Assembly (NCBI GenBank): GCA_026692845.1
Contig: JAPLNM010000106.1
Coordinates: 1-64,000, forward strand
Reading direction: 5' to 3'
Length of the DNA: 64,000 nt
Source: Planctomycetota bacterium
GTDB taxonomy: Bacteria; Planctomycetota; Planctomycetia; Pirellulales; Pirellulaceae
In this document: positions 62,629-64,000 of the stretch, in pieces
Position numbering within the stretch: position 1 is the first letter of the stretch
Layout of the letters: every line of letters starts with the position of its first letter
The notes under the pieces: model-generated
Database searches by the model: none
What the model was told of the DNA's origin: nothing
What the model saw: the letters and a program-made list of their open reading frames with translations, nothing else
Made by a program: the position numbers and the translations under genes

Positions 62629-64000
62629 GCCTTTCGACGCAGTCAGCCTGGGGGAACAGCAGCATCGAGTACTCACGTGAGAATAGGCCGTGCGATTCAT
62701 TCGCTCGCCGCAGGACGGCTTGGTACCGAGCTTGATGCTCTTGGAAGATCGGTTCGATCGCCTGACGAATACGAGCCTTGAGCTCGACCATGCGTCGATG
62801 CCACTGTTTCTTGGAGCCCTTGGGAGGAATAGCAGCGAGCAACGCAGCGTGCTCTTGGGCTAAGCTTTTCGCGCGGGGATCTTCTAAAATCAGGAAGGAT
62901 TCGGGCGAGGACCTCAGCGATCGGGCTTGATCGGTCAGTTCGGCGACCTGTACGTCGAGTTCTTCGACCGATCGTCGCAATTGTTTTGGCAATGGCAGAT
63001 GGAGCGTCGCGGTTGCGATCGCGTAGGATGGGGGGGCGATCCCGAGAAAGTCTCGAATGATTTGGTCGGTCAAGCGGTCGTAGATACCGCCTCCGATTCC
63101 GTGAACGAATCCATCGGCCAGGAAGCATCTTAGGAACAGCGTCGTCATCAAGGCTCGGGGTCTGAGACATATTTCTTGGGAGGGATTCCGTTCGATAACG
63201 GATTTCAACCCACCCTGTTGCGCGGGGGCTTGGACGGTCCAAGCAAACTCGGTTGGGCGCGCCCCTGAGGCCAGTTCCCACCCAGTTCTATGGGAGCGAA
63301 CCCACATCCGATTCCGACCCGCATCGCTGGTTTGGTACAACCAGAACGGGAGCTCGACCCAATCACCGGACTTGCCCAGTGCCGCGACGGGTTGTCCTGG
63401 GTTGGTGATCTGTTCTCGCAAGCGGTAGTCGTTTAGGGCATCGTTGTAGGTTTCGTGCAGCGCATCGGCGTGCTTGAGGCAATGCTCGACGAAATCGAAC
63501 CAAGCTTGCGTCTGGCAGATACGGCTCATGGGGATATCGATATTTCGAAGACCGTTTTGAAATTCGATTCGATGACGAGCTTGGGACAAGGCGATCGCCG
63601 CGTCGCACGACGGACTTAGGCTATCGACGATTTGAAAGTAGCTACGTGCCAGAGGGGTCGGTAAGCCTAACGATTCGGCAGATAATTCTATTTGGCGAAC
63701 AAACGTTTCGATGCGATCTGGTGCGATGCGATGATGGTGCCAAGGCTTCGGTGCAGTGCTTTTGGATCCGGGCTTTTGAAGCGGCAGTTCGCAGGGGCTG
63801 AAAACAAGGTGTTGGGAATCACGAGCAGGCCGCCGGGGGATCTTGATCGAGAGCGATTTGGGCAAATCATGGTCGATGATCACATGCAGGCCGACCGCTT
63901 TGGAACCTTGGGTTTGGAGTTCTTTGCAGGTCGCATCGATCAGAAAGTTCTTGTACCAGACCCCTGGGTGGAAGGGTTCGGGTTGGTGCCCACCGACGAT
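62597..64000 (-). CDS. Conserved protein of unknown function, 5' end beyond the window
   Basis: At least 467 residues are encoded here; the frame is open to the right edge, so the start lies beyond it. The most upstream visible peptide, VGGHQPEPFHPGVWYKNFLI, precedes a GTG at 63883 that an ORF finder would take as start, so this GTG is not the true beginning. Further features are RALMTTLFLRCFLADGFVHG with GIGGGIYDRLTDQII, a helical region near the C-terminus with many Arg and Glu (LKARIRQAIEPIFQEHQARY), and a tail FSREYSMLLFP. I do not recognise the family with confidence; the HQP...HPG segment recalls bacillithiol-synthase-like BshC proteins, which I consider only a weak lead. Confidence 0.75.
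   Translation of the reverse strand: MVGGHQPEPFHPGVWYKNFLIDATCKELQTQGSKAVGLHVIIDHDLPKSLSIKIPRRPARDSQHLVFSPCELPLQKPGSKSTAPKPWHHHRIAPDRIETFVRQIELSAESLGLPTPLARSYFQIVDSLSPSCDAAIALSQARHRIEFQNGLRNIDIPMSRICQTQAWFDFVEHCLKHADALHETYNDALNDYRLREQITNPGQPVAALGKSGDWVELPFWLYQTSDAGRNRMWVRSHRTGWELASGARPTEFAWTVQAPAQQGGLKSVIERNPSQEICLRPRALMTTLFLRCFLADGFVHGIGGGIYDRLTDQIIRDFLGIAPPSYAIATATLHLPLPKQLRRSVEELDVQVAELTDQARSLRSSPESFLILEDPRAKSLAQEHAALLAAIPPKGSKKQWHRRMVELKARIRQAIEPIFQEHQARYQAVLRRANESHGLFSREYSMLLFPQADCVERLKLLASQVRA

Overview
This window looks like ordinary chromosome from a Gram-negative planctomycete, probably of the Pirellulaceae type. The grounds are protein families typical of that group: DUF1080 proteins, a BBP7-like outer-membrane barrel, SMP-30/gluconolactonase-like propellers fused to esterases, a very large YidC, a doubled ClpP-like NfeD protein and a PPi-type phosphofructokinase. 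A lipid A cluster (lpxA, lpxC, OmpH/Skp, LptB) shows an outer membrane. The intergenic DNA is moderately GC-rich and carries several families of short hairpin repeats. I found no tRNA, rRNA, insertion sequence, prophage or CRISPR array.

Left part (1-22.7 kb), mostly minus strand. A 33-bp tandem hairpin array at the window edge is followed by a HIT-PLD-helicase fusion, the most defence-like or repair-like gene here. Next come tmk overlapping an EF-G gene, then gnd. A long tight minus-strand run follows in transcription order: yidC, a sugar-binding lipoprotein, a DUF1854 protein, a PhnP-like hydrolase, a chorismate-lyase-like protein and a LarA-family protein. Divergent from yidC are a secreted protein with a pilus/secretin-type N domain and a BBP7-like barrel. 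These face a lipid A run: OmpH/Skp, lpxC, lpxA and a Gfo/Idh oxidoreductase.

Middle part (23-38 kb), plus strand. A complete ribose-type ABC importer has three genes joined by ATGA overlaps. It is followed by PEP carboxylase and GTP-type PEP carboxykinase, which catalyse opposing reactions at the PEP/oxaloacetate node. Then come a small secreted protein with two cysteine repeats and a clear terminator, a signal peptidase I enlarged by a zinc-ribbon-like insert and a second large insert, LptB, and an MMPL/RND exporter.

Right part (38-64 kb). The minus strand carries a DUF937 protein, a HEAT-like/propeller/hydrolase fusion, pfp, a DUF1080 protein, a CNNM/CBS protein, an amidase, two DevC-like permeases with another DUF1080-type gene, and a secreted intradiol dioxygenase. 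The plus strand carries a degenerate ADP-ribosylglycohydrolase-like protein, a double-esterase/propeller fusion, pyruvate kinase, a doubled ClpP-like NfeD protein, glycine C-acetyltransferase and a family-4 uracil-DNA glycosylase. The last gene overlaps tail-to-tail with a conserved protein of unknown function that runs off the right edge.

Central metabolism is well represented: gnd, pfp, pyk, ppc, pckG and kbl. Envelope biogenesis is the second theme: yidC, lepB, lptB, lpxA, lpxC, OmpH and the amidase. No single cassette is obviously a new system. The most unusual items are the HIT-PLD-helicase fusion, the remodelled LepB and YidC, the active-site-depleted ADP-ribosylglycohydrolase and NfeD proteins, the two-repeat cysteine protein, and the hairpin or foldback repeats.
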